NCBI RefSeq assembly: GCF_012641275.1
Contig: NZ_JABAIA010000002.1
Location: 1,860,001-1,924,000 of the forward strand
Source: Chitinophaga varians
GTDB lineage: Bacteria; Bacteroidota; Bacteroidia; Chitinophagales; Chitinophagaceae
Reading direction: 5' to 3'
Length of the DNA: 64,000 bases
The notes beneath the pieces were generated by a model. That model was not told the DNA's origin, searched no databases, and saw only the letters and a program-made list of their open reading frames with translations. Below, piece after piece: positions 8,333 through 16,802 of the stretch. Position 1 is the first letter of the stretch. Each line of letters starts with the position of its first letter. Made by a program: the position numbers and the translations under genes.

Positions 8333-9664
8333 TCAAAAAACGATGTTACCCTGATGAATGAGCGACTTCACGGGGGAAATGCGGGATACTGCTTCGGCTG
8401 AACAGCTGGCATCTACCAGTACCATGTCCGCGGCATCATCGGCCTTCGGCCACTGACGGCCGCCTTTGTCATCCAGCGGGAGAATATTGTGGGTGGCTAT
8501 CTTCAGGCATCTGGATAAATCAAATTCAGTGCGGTAACCATATAATTGCGCCATCAGGTTGGCTTTCTGCAGGATGCTGCCGGAACCGAAGGTGCTCCAG
8601 TGGTCAATGATACAATCGTTGCCGGCCTGTACGTCCACCCCATATTTATACAGCGTGGGAATTGGCATAATAGTGCTGCCGAAAGGAATAGTTGTCATAA
8701 TCCCGATACGTGCATTGCCCAGTTTTTCGGCCACTTCCTGTAGTTTGTTATTGTCCATTTTGGCCAGCGCAAAGCTGTGGCTGATATAGGTTTTTCCTTT
8801 CAGCACAGGGTTCTCGTTGACTTTACCAATCAGGTATTCGATGGTTTTTATGCCGGATTCGCCTGCTTCATGCAGGTGGATATCGATGCCCTTGTTGTGG
8901 TCCAGCGCCAGTTGCACCACGAAGTCCATATGTTTTTCGATGCTGCCGTCAATGCTGTACGGGTCCAGGCCGCCGATATAGTCGATGTCCATTTTGGCGG
9001 CTTCTTTCATCAGTTCGGCCGAGGGCGTATAAAAAATGCCGTGCTGCGGAAAGGCCACCAGTTCCGCAGAGAAACCGTCCTTTTTATTTTTCAGCGCTTT
9101 CTCAAGATGTTTAAGCGAGTTTAACCCGGAGGTGGGTTCTATGTTGACATGACTTCTGGCGAAGCTGGTGCCTTTGGACTGCAGCAGCTCAATCAGTTGT
9201 CCGGTGCGGGCAGCGGACGTTTTCAACAGCTCGGGTATCACCTGTTGTTCAAAGGCGATCATGTCTTTTACTGACTTGTTCTTTTTCAGGTGTGCTTTCC
9301 AGGGAAGGCCGTAAAATGTTTTGTCGAGATGGATATGCATGTCCCGGAAGGCGGGCAGCAGCAGCCATCCTTTGGCATCAATGGCTTTGACGCCGGGCTG
9401 ATTGGGCAATACGGATTTTATTTTTCCATTGCTGACTTCTATGGTGAAAAGATCGGTAGTAGTGCCGGTCACTTCGCCTTCTTCATACTGGAAGCCTGTT
9501 TCCAGCCGTACATTTTTAAGGGTGAAGCTTTTGCCGGCGCCAGTGGCGGTATTGGTTGCGCCAGAAGTGGCGCCGGCAGCGTTACCTGTCAACAGGCTGC
9601 CGCCTGCGGCCAGTAATATGGAAGAGCTTTTGAGAAAGTCTTTGCGTGAAATAGAAGAAGCCAT
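8333..9664 (-). CDS. Tat-exported cytosine-deaminase-like amidohydrolase
   Basis: A 443-residue metal-dependent hydrolase of the CodA/COG0402 type. The N-terminus SRKDFLKSSSILLAAGGSLL is a Tat-like signal, pointing to a periplasmic location, unusual because CodA is cytosolic. Amidohydrolase signatures: His110 and His112 (RDMHIHLDKTF), LVAFPQHGI, the third His in GIDIHLHEAGES, YISHSFAL, and the catalytic Asp of VQAGNDCIIDHWS. These line up with CodA motifs (HVHLD, AFPQEG, HCDE, SHTTAM, GHDD). The Glu of the CodA HxxE equivalent is present (HLHEAGE). Substrate could be a cyclic amide or N-heterocycle; cytosine itself is not proven. It is monocistronic between a terminator and an AraC gene. Confidence 0.85.
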   Translation of the reverse strand: MASSISRKDFLKSSSILLAAGGSLLTGNAAGATSGATNTATGAGKSFTLKNVRLETGFQYEEGEVTGTTTDLFTIEVSNGKIKSVLPNQPGVKAIDAKGWLLLPAFRDMHIHLDKTFYGLPWKAHLKKNKSVKDMIAFEQQVIPELLKTSAARTGQLIELLQSKGTSFARSHVNIEPTSGLNSLKHLEKALKNKKDGFSAELVAFPQHGIFYTPSAELMKEAAKMDIDYIGGLDPYSIDGSIEKHMDFVVQLALDHNKGIDIHLHEAGESGIKTIEYLIGKVNENPVLKGKTYISHSFALAKMDNNKLQEVAEKLGNARIGIMTTIPFGSTIMPIPTLYKYGVDVQAGNDCIIDHWSTFGSGSILQKANLMAQLYGYRTEFDLSRCLKIATHNILPLDDKGGRQWPKADDAADMVLVDASCSAEAVSRISPVKSLIHQGNIVF

Positions 9665-9737
9665 ACGATCGTTTTATGCAAAAATAAAACGCAGGCGGAA
9701 TGCAATGATGGATGAATTATGCCAGAACTTGTAATTT

Positions 9738-10586
9738 TTATAACTGGTCCCTGAATTGCCGGGGTGAAATGCCGGTTTGGCTTTTAAAGAAATTGGAGAA
9801 ATAGGAGAGATCATTAAACCCCAGATTAAAAGCGACCTCTTTGATCGATTTTCCTGAAGCCTGTATCTGGCGCTTGGCTTCGAGGATCACACGGTGCTGT
9901 ATGAGGAACATGGCCGACAGCTGAAGATGTCTTTTACAAAGAATATTAAGGTAATTAGGGGAGATGTTGAGCTGACTGGCGTAGAAGGCTACCGACTTTT
10001 GTGTTTTATAATGCTGGTCAATCAGTGCATGATACTGTTGAAGGGCTGGTTTAGCCCTGTACACCAGCAGGTCATCGAACTTACGCTCCGCCTCCAGGGT
10101 TACCAGCTGGGCTATGAGCCGGCTGCGGAGATGGATGATCTCCCATGACACCGTTGACTGGCCCAGTTCCTGTTGTATAGCACGGAACTCGTAAAATAGT
10201 TTATGGAAGCTCTCTGCCGTCAGGTCTATCACCGGATGATGCTGGTACACGGCAAAAGGAAATTGCAGCGTATTGGAAAACGTTTCAAAAAAAGGGCGGG
10301 TGATCATCAGCTGATAGGCCACCATCTTTTTGCTAAACTCCCATTTGTGTACCTGATCAGGAAACAACAGGTGTATCTGGTAAGGCGCCACATCGTAATC
10401 AATGAAGTCAATCGAGTGGGTACCACTTCCTTTTTCTATCAACAGAAAAACAAAGAAATCATGTTTATGCGGTTTTTCGATCAGCCGCTCCCCGCGTATT
10501 TCATGGTACAGGAAATGACAGGCATCCTGTTGGTCGCCCTGAAATGCCCTGATATCCAATACCGGAAACTGCTCCTTTGCCTTCAT
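9738..10586 (-). CDS. AraC-family transcriptional regulator with cupin-like sensor domain
   Basis: A 282-residue regulator. Residues 20-110 form a cupin-like AraC sensor (EKPHKHDFFVFLLIEKGSG, then HLLFPDQVHKWEF). The C-terminal 100 residues carry two clear helix-turn-helix motifs: VAFYASQLNISPNYLNILCKR and IKEVAFNLGFNDLSYFSNFF, ending in the family signature KSQTGISPRQFRDQL. The ATG at 10586 was chosen; a longer frame to 10706 only translates a REP-like palindrome. Upstream are two 23-base operator-like repeats (10675 and 10717). Target may be itself or the amidohydrolase downstream, 73 bases away on the same strand. Confidence 0.9.
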   Translation of the reverse strand: MKAKEQFPVLDIRAFQGDQQDACHFLYHEIRGERLIEKPHKHDFFVFLLIEKGSGTHSIDFIDYDVAPYQIHLLFPDQVHKWEFSKKMVAYQLMITRPFFETFSNTLQFPFAVYQHHPVIDLTAESFHKLFYEFRAIQQELGQSTVSWEIIHLRSRLIAQLVTLEAERKFDDLLVYRAKPALQQYHALIDQHYKTQKSVAFYASQLNISPNYLNILCKRHLQLSAMFLIQHRVILEAKRQIQASGKSIKEVAFNLGFNDLSYFSNFFKSQTGISPRQFRDQL

Positions 10587-10610
10587 GGGGGAAAAATACA
10601 AAAAATCCGG

Positions 10611-10644
10611 TGTCCCAGGGCTGAAGCCCTGGGCTACGTTTTGT
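10611..10644. repeat. REP-like palindrome, first of an inverted pair
   Basis: A 34-base sequence with core CCCAGGG-CTGAAG-CCCTGGG (7-bp stem, 6-base loop) followed by CTACGTTTTGT. It is the exact reverse complement of 10864-10897. The same core occurs at 56161-56180 and 56408-56436, always between genes. Confidence 0.9.
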
Positions 10645-10674
10645 GTTAGGGCTGTTTTTGCAGTTGAATGCTTG

Positions 10675-10739
10675 TAGAAAAGATATATTTCTATTAACAC
10701 GCTCATAGAAAGGCTATAGAAAAGATATTTTTCTATTAA
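10675..10739. promoter_or_regulatory. Two 23-base operator-like repeats upstream of the AraC gene
   Basis: TAGAAAAGATATATTTCTA-TTAA at 10675-10697 recurs at 10717-10739 with one base changed (22 of 23 identical). Each copy is itself an inverted repeat (TAGAAA...TTTCTA). The start-to-start distance is 42 bases, four helical turns, as expected for two regulator dimers on one face of the DNA. They lie 89-153 bases upstream of the AraC start on the minus strand. Confidence 0.6.
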
Positions 10740-10863
10740 ACATCATCTTTCCGGCCAGCCTTGCCGGGATGCTGTTTTCCGGAAAAGAAGTAAACAGGAA
10801 TGAGTTGCCTGACTATTGAAAGTCCTCATTAAAGCAGGCATTATGCCGAAAAAAAACCGTAAT

Positions 10864-10897
10864 ACAAAACGTAGCCCAGGGCTTCAGCCCTGGGACA
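10864..10897. repeat. REP-like palindrome, second of an inverted pair
   Basis: Exact 34-base reverse complement of 10611-10644, with core CCCAGGG-CTTCAG-CCCTGGG preceded by ACAAAACGTAG. Together the two copies bracket 219 bases of non-coding DNA between the AraC gene and the 3' end of a TonB-dependent receptor gene. Confidence 0.9.
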
Positions 10898-10929
10898 ACG
10901 GAAATGTTATGCTCATCACGCCTGCGCGA

Positions 10930-13791
10930 TCAAAAGCTCAATGCAATTTTCGTAAACAGCCGTATGCCGTTAAAGCCCATCTGCACGGCATCCCAGGGTC
11001 CGCCTGTTTCGCCGTCATAGGCTGACAGTTTAGCGCCGGGGACATAGCCAAGGTCGGGGTGTACATTGAAGATGTTGTCTGCTCCGAGGAACCAGCTGAC
11101 ATGGGAAGAGAAACGATAGCTGGCGTACAGGTCGGTAACGGCTTTGCCTTTATAGTTGAACTGTTCGGGAACCAGAGTACCGTCTTTGTCCAGTGCGACG
11201 AGGGGGCTGATGCCGGTGCCTTCCAGGTTAGGATCGCCGGGCAGGCCGGTGCCTTCTTTGGCGGGGTCGCCGGCGAAGCCGTAACCCAGCAGTACGATTT
11301 TACCGAAGTAGGTAACGCGGGCGCCTACACTGACTTTTTTGATGCCGTATTCCACATTAAGGCCCAGCTTGGCCGGTGGGGCGGAGGCCAGCACAAAGTG
11401 TTGTTCTCTTTCGCTGAAAAATTCGCCCCGGTGAAGATAGCTGTCGTTCAGTTTATCGGGCACATTGATTTTATCGATGTTCATGTGTTGAATGTTACCG
11501 GTAAACAGTATGCGGAAGTGCTGGTTGTTCCATTTTTTGTTGTAGTCTACCACCATGTCGAGGCCGTAGTTGGTGGTGTTGACGGCGTTGGCAAAAAACT
11601 GTGCATTGTCGATGTGGAGGGCTTTCAGCGCGTTCTGAAAGTCTTTGTCCAGCGTGGAGTCGCCGGCGTTGAACTGTCCGGACAGTACGATGCGGTCTTT
11701 TACTTTTACCAGGTAACCGTCCACGGTGATGGTAAGATCAGAAATGGGTTTAAGGGAGAAGCCGAGGCTGGCGTTAACGGATTTTTCCTGTTTCAGGTCC
11801 GGGATGCCGGCGGCTTTGGTAATTGGATTATTGTTGGGCGCTATTTTTACTTCGGTGATGCGGCCACCCTGTACGTTAGTGAATTGTGAACTGTAGTTGA
11901 TCTGTTGCAGGGAAGGGGCGCGGTAGCCGGTGCTGACGGAGCCGCGGATATTAAATCCCGGTGCTGCTTTAAAGCGGGCCGCCAGTTTGTAGTTGCTGGT
12001 AAAGCCGAAGTCGCTGTAGTTTTCCACTCTTACGGCGCCGCCCAGCAGGAATCTGCGGGTAATATCCCATTCGGCATCTACAAATCCCGCGAAATTGGAG
12101 CGGTCTGCTTTTACCACGTCCGTGGGGCGATAGCCGGGAAAGCCCTGTGCGCCGGTGGCCTTGTTGAAGGTGGGATCGTAGTTGGTGTAGGAGGCTTCTT
12201 CGCCGGCGTATATTTTGTATTGTTCATAGCGGTATTCTGCACCGATGGCCAGGTTGAATGCTTCGCCGATGTGTGGAATATCTTTGGAAAAAGTGAGGTT
12301 GGCCGTGTTTTGGGTGAAAGAGAAACCACCATCTTTAAAATGGGTAGGGGTACTGCTGCCCAGGGAGGCGTTAAAGGTTTTGTCGCCGAAGAAACGGAAG
12401 TCATTCCTGCCGAAAGTATTGCTAAGGTCCCATTTCCAGTTGTTACCGGTGCTGCCTTTTACGCCTGCTGCCAGGGAGACGTCCTGTATATGCGTTTGTA
12501 TGTGTGGATTATAAACGGTGTCGGGCACATCGCCGGGGGTAGGAATGCTTTCCATAATGCCCGGGTAAAATATCAGGCTGCCGTTGGGGCTGGTGGGAAA
12601 CCTGTCGGCATGCCCGCTGGAAAGCGGATTGAAACCGTGGAATGTTCTCGTATAGGCGTACGCGTCAGACGATTTGTAATTGTAGCCGCCGAAGGCATAC
12701 ACGGTAGTGTTGCTGCTGCCTACTGGCACTTCCATGTTGACCATGCCTCCTCCGGAAGTAACGGAGCCGTCGCCATGGGCGCGGCGGCCGGTATTGATGG
12801 GCAGGCCGTTTGTGTTATTAAGGTTAGTGTCCAGCACCTGGCGGAAGGTTTTACCCTGTCTCAGGAAATTACCGGAGAAATTGATAAAACCGTTGTGTTT
12901 ACCGATAGGCACGCCGTAATTGGCGCCGAGGGTAACGGTGTTACCATCTATCGCGTTATTGTATTCATATTGTTGTAATTCACGTTTGAAATAGGTGTTG
13001 TATTTATGGTCGTAGTAACCGGCATAACCGGCGTTGAAAGTCAGGTGGTTGACGTCTTTTTTCAGGATGATGTTGATAACGCCGGCGATGGCGTCAGAGC
13101 CGTATTGGGCGGAAGCCCCGTCGCGGAGTATCTCCACGCGGTCGATGGCCGCTTCCGGGATGGCATTGAGGTCGGTGCCGGAGTTACCGCGGCCGCGGGT
13201 ACCGAATACGGACACGAAAGCGGTTTGGTGCCGTCGTTTTCCGTTGATGAGCACCAGGGTCTGGTCCGGGCCCAGCCCGCGCAAAGTGGCGAGGTCTATC
13301 TGGTCGGCGCCGTCACTGCCGCTTTGTTTGTTGTAATTAAAAGAAGGCGCCGCTGCATTGAGCAGTGACGTCAGTTCCATTTTGGCGCTGGGCAGTCCTG
13401 CCTGGTTAACGCTGATCACGTCTACCGGTACAGGCGTTTCCGTTTTAGCGCGGCCACCGCCGCGGGTGCCGACGAGTACGATCTGTGTCAGCTCGGTGGC
13501 AGTGGAAACAAGCTGGATGTTAATCTCCGTACGGCCGTTTACGTTGGTTTCCACCGTGTTAAATCCGATGGCGCTGAATTCAAGGCTTGCGCCCGCGGGC
13601 ACATCCAGTTGATAGATACCATCCTTGTTGGTTTGCGTGCCTTTGGCAACAGACTTGATTCTGACGGTGATGCCTTCCAGGGGAGTGCCGGTGGAAGCAT
13701 TTGTTACCTTACCGGTAACATGTTGATTTTGGCTGAATGCAGGGGAGCATAGCAGGATGCTGGTTAAAAAAAACAGGAGTTTGAGGTGCAT
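10930..13791 (-). CDS. TonB-dependent outer-membrane receptor (CirA/FepA-like)
   Basis: A 953-residue outer-membrane active transporter. Signal peptide to about residue 20 (FFLTSILLCSPAFSQ); carboxypeptidase-regulatory-like domain at about 23-105 (HVTGKVTNASTGTPLEGITV); plug domain at about 115-245 (VILV-type GTRGGGRAKTETPVPVDVIS, then AAIDRVEILRDGASAQYGSD); 22-strand barrel ending in the C-terminal aromatic signature LFTKIALSF. No SusD partner, sigma factor or anti-sigma is adjacent, so it is a stand-alone receptor, perhaps for an iron complex, cobalamin or small molecule. The plug lacks the SusC-type VVVGYGT box (it has IVLVGTRGGG). Ligand cannot be named from sequence. Confidence 0.9.
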   Translation of the reverse strand: MHLKLLFFLTSILLCSPAFSQNQHVTGKVTNASTGTPLEGITVRIKSVAKGTQTNKDGIYQLDVPAGASLEFSAIGFNTVETNVNGRTEINIQLVSTATELTQIVLVGTRGGGRAKTETPVPVDVISVNQAGLPSAKMELTSLLNAAAPSFNYNKQSGSDGADQIDLATLRGLGPDQTLVLINGKRRHQTAFVSVFGTRGRGNSGTDLNAIPEAAIDRVEILRDGASAQYGSDAIAGVINIILKKDVNHLTFNAGYAGYYDHKYNTYFKRELQQYEYNNAIDGNTVTLGANYGVPIGKHNGFINFSGNFLRQGKTFRQVLDTNLNNTNGLPINTGRRAHGDGSVTSGGGMVNMEVPVGSSNTTVYAFGGYNYKSSDAYAYTRTFHGFNPLSSGHADRFPTSPNGSLIFYPGIMESIPTPGDVPDTVYNPHIQTHIQDVSLAAGVKGSTGNNWKWDLSNTFGRNDFRFFGDKTFNASLGSSTPTHFKDGGFSFTQNTANLTFSKDIPHIGEAFNLAIGAEYRYEQYKIYAGEEASYTNYDPTFNKATGAQGFPGYRPTDVVKADRSNFAGFVDAEWDITRRFLLGGAVRVENYSDFGFTSNYKLAARFKAAPGFNIRGSVSTGYRAPSLQQINYSSQFTNVQGGRITEVKIAPNNNPITKAAGIPDLKQEKSVNASLGFSLKPISDLTITVDGYLVKVKDRIVLSGQFNAGDSTLDKDFQNALKALHIDNAQFFANAVNTTNYGLDMVVDYNKKWNNQHFRILFTGNIQHMNIDKINVPDKLNDSYLHRGEFFSEREQHFVLASAPPAKLGLNVEYGIKKVSVGARVTYFGKIVLLGYGFAGDPAKEGTGLPGDPNLEGTGISPLVALDKDGTLVPEQFNYKGKAVTDLYASYRFSSHVSWFLGADNIFNVHPDLGYVPGAKLSAYDGETGGPWDAVQMGFNGIRLFTKIALSF

Positions 13792-13850
13792 AAGAGGGGA
13801 CTTTCCTTTAATTTAAGGAAAAAATCCCATATAGTCCTTTTTTATTATAA

Positions 13851-14312
13851 TTATAGTTTGATGCCCGCTTTCCGGTAGATAAAACTCAGCAGCCATGCCG
13901 GACCGATGAGCAGAAACTGCAGGTCTTTAAAAAAGCTGGGTTTGGCGCCTTCTATCTTATGGCCGATGAACTGCCCGATCCATGCCAGCACAAAAATGAT
14001 AAGGGCTACCAGCCAGACGGGCGAGCCGGTGGCTGCAATCAGCCGCCACAGCCACAAACAAAGGATGCCTATGATAGTCATGCCCACTGCCAGCGAGGCC
14101 GACAGCCGTACATAATAAATGATGAGCAATACCAGCGCTATCTGCGCTACTGTCAGCACTGTCCTTGTACCGGGCAGCGGAATGCGGATAGCATATAAAA
14201 AGCCCACAATACTGAAGAATATAGCCGGTACACAAATCCAGTGAATGAGTTTGTTGGTCTCGTTGCGATGACTGGTGCCGTAGTCATCCAGCCATTGTTG
14301 GATCGTTTTCAT
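13851..14312 (-). CDS. Mpo1-like (DUF962) membrane protein
   Basis: A 153-residue membrane protein of the DUF962 family, whose yeast member Mpo1 is an Fe-dependent dioxygenase that shortens 2-hydroxy fatty acids. The N-terminal signature YGTSHRNETNKLIHWICVP contains the conserved His, Asn and His; the second conserved block is QFIGHKIEGAKPSFFKDLQF near residue 120, with the third His. Four hydrophobic segments lie at about 27-45, 52-70, 75-95 and 98-115. Length is near the bacterial norm. Fatty-acid alpha-oxidation is the family role; activity here is inferred. It is alone between a receptor gene and a plug-domain gene. Confidence 0.85.
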   Translation of the reverse strand: MKTIQQWLDDYGTSHRNETNKLIHWICVPAIFFSIVGFLYAIRIPLPGTRTVLTVAQIALVLLIIYYVRLSASLAVGMTIIGILCLWLWRLIAATGSPVWLVALIIFVLAWIGQFIGHKIEGAKPSFFKDLQFLLIGPAWLLSFIYRKAGIKL

Positions 14313-14480
14313 GGTGGAAGCTGTTTTACGCTGTTACTAATATAATTTATTTGCCGGTGATTATTACCTGCTTCACTCCGGTGCAACAGAAAAAAGCGGA
14401 CCGTTTCGGTAGACTGTAGCGTGATCGCAGGGAGTCGTTTAATCGTTGACGTTATGGTATTACTAAAAAGCGGCAGCAGG

Positions 14481-14930
14481 TTATTGCCGTTGCGCAGGTG
14501 TTTTTTTAGTGGATGATTGAATTACGATGGCTCCGGCGGCGGCCTTTGTGCCGTAAAGTGCCTTGGCGGTGACCTCTTTTAGGATGAGGATCTGGGCAAT
14601 GGTTGCGGCGTCGATGGATTCCAGTGTGCCTTCATATACTTTGCCATCCAGAATAATGAGTGGCAGTGTTGCAGCGTAGCTGCTGAGGCATCTGCAACCG
14701 GTCCATTTCCTGGTGGTGTCTCCCGGGTTACGAGGGAGCCCTGTCACTACAGGGGTGGGAGGCCGTTCTGATTTTACCTCGTCCGTTATTGTTTTCCGGA
14801 TGGCGGTCTGATCGGGATTTCGGTTAGTCATCGACGTGGGCAGACCACTGGCTGATTGACAAAATCCGTGCGTGAGCACGCAAAAGCAGCATAGTAGTAA
14901 CAGCAATATATGTTTCAAGGCAAAGGGCAT
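14481..14930 (-). CDS. Secreted orphan TonB-plug-like domain protein
   Basis: A 149-residue exported protein. Hydrophobic signal at residues 6-24 (KHILLLLLCCFCVLTHGFC). Residues 85-140 read like the end of a TonB-receptor plug: PLIILDGKVYEG, SIDAATIAQILILKEVTAKA, LYGTKAAAGAIVIQSS, matching the SusC pattern PLYVVDG...SIEVLKDASATAIYGSRGANGVILITT. There is no barrel and no DNA for one downstream. Cys-containing TGCRCLSSY lies between signal and plug. It may bind TonB or peptidoglycan-side partners, or be a module left from a receptor. Short stand-alone plug proteins occur in Bacteroidota, but I know no assigned role. Confidence 0.7.
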   Translation of the reverse strand: MPFALKHILLLLLCCFCVLTHGFCQSASGLPTSMTNRNPDQTAIRKTITDEVKSERPPTPVVTGLPRNPGDTTRKWTGCRCLSSYAATLPLIILDGKVYEGTLESIDAATIAQILILKEVTAKALYGTKAAAGAIVIQSSTKKTPAQRQ

Positions 14931-14993
14931 TTAACGGGTTATCGTTTAAGTTAACAATTATCGATAACTTTCCCCTACAAATCTTACAAAAGC

Positions 14994-15881
14994 ATGGAAA
15001 CCATTGGATTTATCGGTGCCGGTAATCTGGGAACGCCGATCGTGACCAACCTGTTAAAAGCAGGCTATAAAGTAAAAGTATACAACCGTACCCGTGAGAA
15101 GGCGCTGCCACTGGAAGCGCTGGGGGCGGAGCTGGTGAGCAGCCCGGCGGCGGCGGCGGTGCCGGGAGGTATTGTGATCAGCCTGGTGGCCGACGACAAG
15201 GCGGTAGAGAGCGTGGCGGGGGATGAGTTATTACAGGCCCTCGGTCATGGCGGTATTCACGTATCGATGAGCACTATTTCGCCGGATACTTCCCGTGTAC
15301 TGGCAGCACATCACCAGAAGCAGGGTGTTACCTATGTGGCGGCGCCGGTGTTTGCCCGTCCGGAAGCGGCGGCGGCGAAGGTGGGCAATTCGGTGATATC
15401 CGGTCCTGCGGCCGCTAAAGAAAGGATAAGACCTTTACTGGAAGCCGGCTTTGCCAAAAATATTTTTGATTTGGGGGAAGATGTGGGAAGTGCCAATGTG
15501 CTGAAGCTGATGGGCAACTTTATGATTGCCGGGGCTATCGAAATGATGGCGGAAGCTTTTGCTTTGGGAGAGAAAAACGGCGTAGACCCGAAAGTGGCTT
15601 ATGAAATGCTGACCACCACCTTGTTTGCGACGCCCATTTTCCGTGGTTATGGCAGCATGGTGATAGACCGTACGTATGTAGGTAATCCGGCTTTCAGCGC
15701 TCCGCTGGGATTAAAAGACATGAACCTGGTATTGCAGACTGCTACCCGTTCTCATACCCCGATGCCACTGGCCCAGCTGGTACAGTCCCGGCTCATGACC
15801 GTGGTAGCGCGGGACGTAAAAGATGCTGACTGGACCGCCCTGGCAATGGGTGCGCTGGAAGATGCCGGCCTGAAGAGCTAG
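14994..15881 (+). CDS. NAD(P)-dependent beta-hydroxyacid dehydrogenase (HIBADH family)
   Basis: A 295-residue cytosolic oxidoreductase of the 3-hydroxyisobutyrate dehydrogenase/glyoxylate reductase type. N-terminal Rossmann fold with dinucleotide motif GFIGAGNLGTPIV; VYNRTREKA after strand 2 has Asn-Arg-Thr, which favours NADP. The substrate block usually DAPVSGG reads YVAAPVFARPEAA, as in reductase subgroups acting on imines or glyoxylate. The catalytic Lys is in VLKLMGNFMIAGAIE. The all-helical C-terminal domain follows. Its stop codon overlaps that of the convergent hxlR-type gene (CTAG shared). Exact substrate is unknown; an imine-reductase-like role is possible. Confidence 0.88.
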   Translation: METIGFIGAGNLGTPIVTNLLKAGYKVKVYNRTREKALPLEALGAELVSSPAAAAVPGGIVISLVADDKAVESVAGDELLQALGHGGIHVSMSTISPDTSRVLAAHHQKQGVTYVAAPVFARPEAAAAKVGNSVISGPAAAKERIRPLLEAGFAKNIFDLGEDVGSANVLKLMGNFMIAGAIEMMAEAFALGEKNGVDPKVAYEMLTTTLFATPIFRGYGSMVIDRTYVGNPAFSAPLGLKDMNLVLQTATRSHTPMPLAQLVQSRLMTVVARDVKDADWTALAMGALEDAGLKS

Positions 15882-16261
15882 TTTTTGCTGACTGCCAGTT
15901 CCCCTGCCTGACGGGTGGTGTTCCGGTGCATTTCGCCCCAGGTGCACATATGCTCCAACAAACTTTCGAGTGACCGTCCCAGTGGGGTTAATTCATATTC
16001 CACGCGGGGCGGCACTTCCGGATAAATAATCCGTTTTATCAGCTGATCATTTTCCAGCTCTCTTAACTGCAGCACCAGCACTCTCTCAGATATACCAGAT
16101 ATAGATTTTTTCAGTTCATGGTAACGCATTTTGCCTTCCAGCAATCGCCAGAGGATGGTCGGTTTCCATCTTCCGCCAATCACGGAAAGGGTATGGGCTG
16201 TCTGGCATAAGCCATTGAGTATCCGTTCATTGATCGCATTCGTTGAGTTTTCTTTCCGCAT
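15878..16261 (-). CDS. HxlR-family transcriptional regulator
   Basis: A 127-residue winged-helix regulator, starting at ATG 16261 (an upstream ATG at 16285 adds eight residues). The family signature is complete: CQTAHTLSVIGGRWKPTILW, then LLEGKMRYHELKKSISGISE, RVLVLQLRELENDQLIKRIIY and PPRVEYELTPLGRSL. Cys17 or so lies at the position used as a redox or quinone sensor in HxlR/YodB proteins. It is divergent from a DoxX gene 137 bases away, the usual partner of such regulators, with a palindrome over the DoxX promoter. I infer that it controls doxX in response to electrophile or oxidative stress. Confidence 0.9.
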   Translation of the reverse strand: MRKENSTNAINERILNGLCQTAHTLSVIGGRWKPTILWRLLEGKMRYHELKKSISGISERVLVLQLRELENDQLIKRIIYPEVPPRVEYELTPLGRSLESLLEHMCTWGEMHRNTTRQAGELAVSKN

Positions 16262-16367
16262 AGATACTGGTTTGTTTCTGATCATAAATATACGATTTCA
16301 CGGAACGCTATCCCACAGGATAGTGCTTTCCTTCCGGTAACTCTACTATAAAACATTATTGAATATC

Positions 16368-16381
16368 TATACGTTTGTATA
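16368..16381 (+). promoter_or_regulatory. Palindrome over the doxX promoter, likely HxlR operator
   Basis: TATAC-GTTT-GTATA is a perfect 5-bp-arm inverted repeat and contains TACGTTTG (16370-16377), a match to the Bacteroidota -7 box TAnnTTTG. No TTG box is found at the expected upstream distance. The overlap of dyad and -7 box would let a bound HxlR dimer block transcription. Confidence 0.55.
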
Positions 16382-16398
16382 TCATAAAACTGTTCACT

Positions 16399-16785
16399 AT
16401 GAAAATTGTTCCACTGTTGGGGCGTATCCTGTTTGCGCTCATCTTTGTAATGTCAGGTATCAATCACGTTGGCGGCGCCGGCGCCGACTATGCAGCAGCT
16501 TCCGGCGTACCGGCAGCTAACATTATGGTCCGGTTGGCGGGGTTACTTTCGCTGGTAGGCGGCCTGAGCGTATTGCTGGGCTATAAGGCCAAAATCGGGG
16601 CATGGCTGGTCGTGATATTCCTGGTGCCGGTCACATTTGCCATGCACAAATTCTGGGGTATACCTGATCCAATGGCAGCACAGATGCAGATGGCCATGTT
16701 TATGAAAAATGTGGCACTTATAGGCAGTGCACTGCTGATCGCTTACTTCGGCGCCGGGCCACTGAGTATAGACAATAAATCATAA
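16399..16785 (+). CDS. DoxX-family membrane protein
   Basis: A 128-residue inner-membrane protein with four helices. Family marks: GRILFALIFVMSGINHVGG at the N-terminus, the small-residue second helix IMVRLAGLLSLVGGLSVLLGYKAKIGAW, and FMKNVALIGSALLIAYFGAGPLS at the C-terminus. Start at ATG 16399; an upstream ATG at 16375 falls inside the promoter palindrome region. DoxX proteins are quinone- or thiosulfate-linked redox proteins, often controlled by HxlR/MarR sensors of electrophiles. The divergent HxlR gene fits that. A strong terminator follows at 16803. Confidence 0.88.
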   Translation: MKIVPLLGRILFALIFVMSGINHVGGAGADYAAASGVPAANIMVRLAGLLSLVGGLSVLLGYKAKIGAWLVVIFLVPVTFAMHKFWGIPDPMAAQMQMAMFMKNVALIGSALLIAYFGAGPLSIDNKS

Positions 16786-16802
16786 TTATTTATATCAAAA
16801 TG

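Noticed and set aside
11905..12978. 357-codon open frame on the plus strand
   Set aside because: It lies antisense within the TonB-dependent receptor gene; the protein is Gly/Val/Ala-rich without domains, typical of a high-GC shadow frame.
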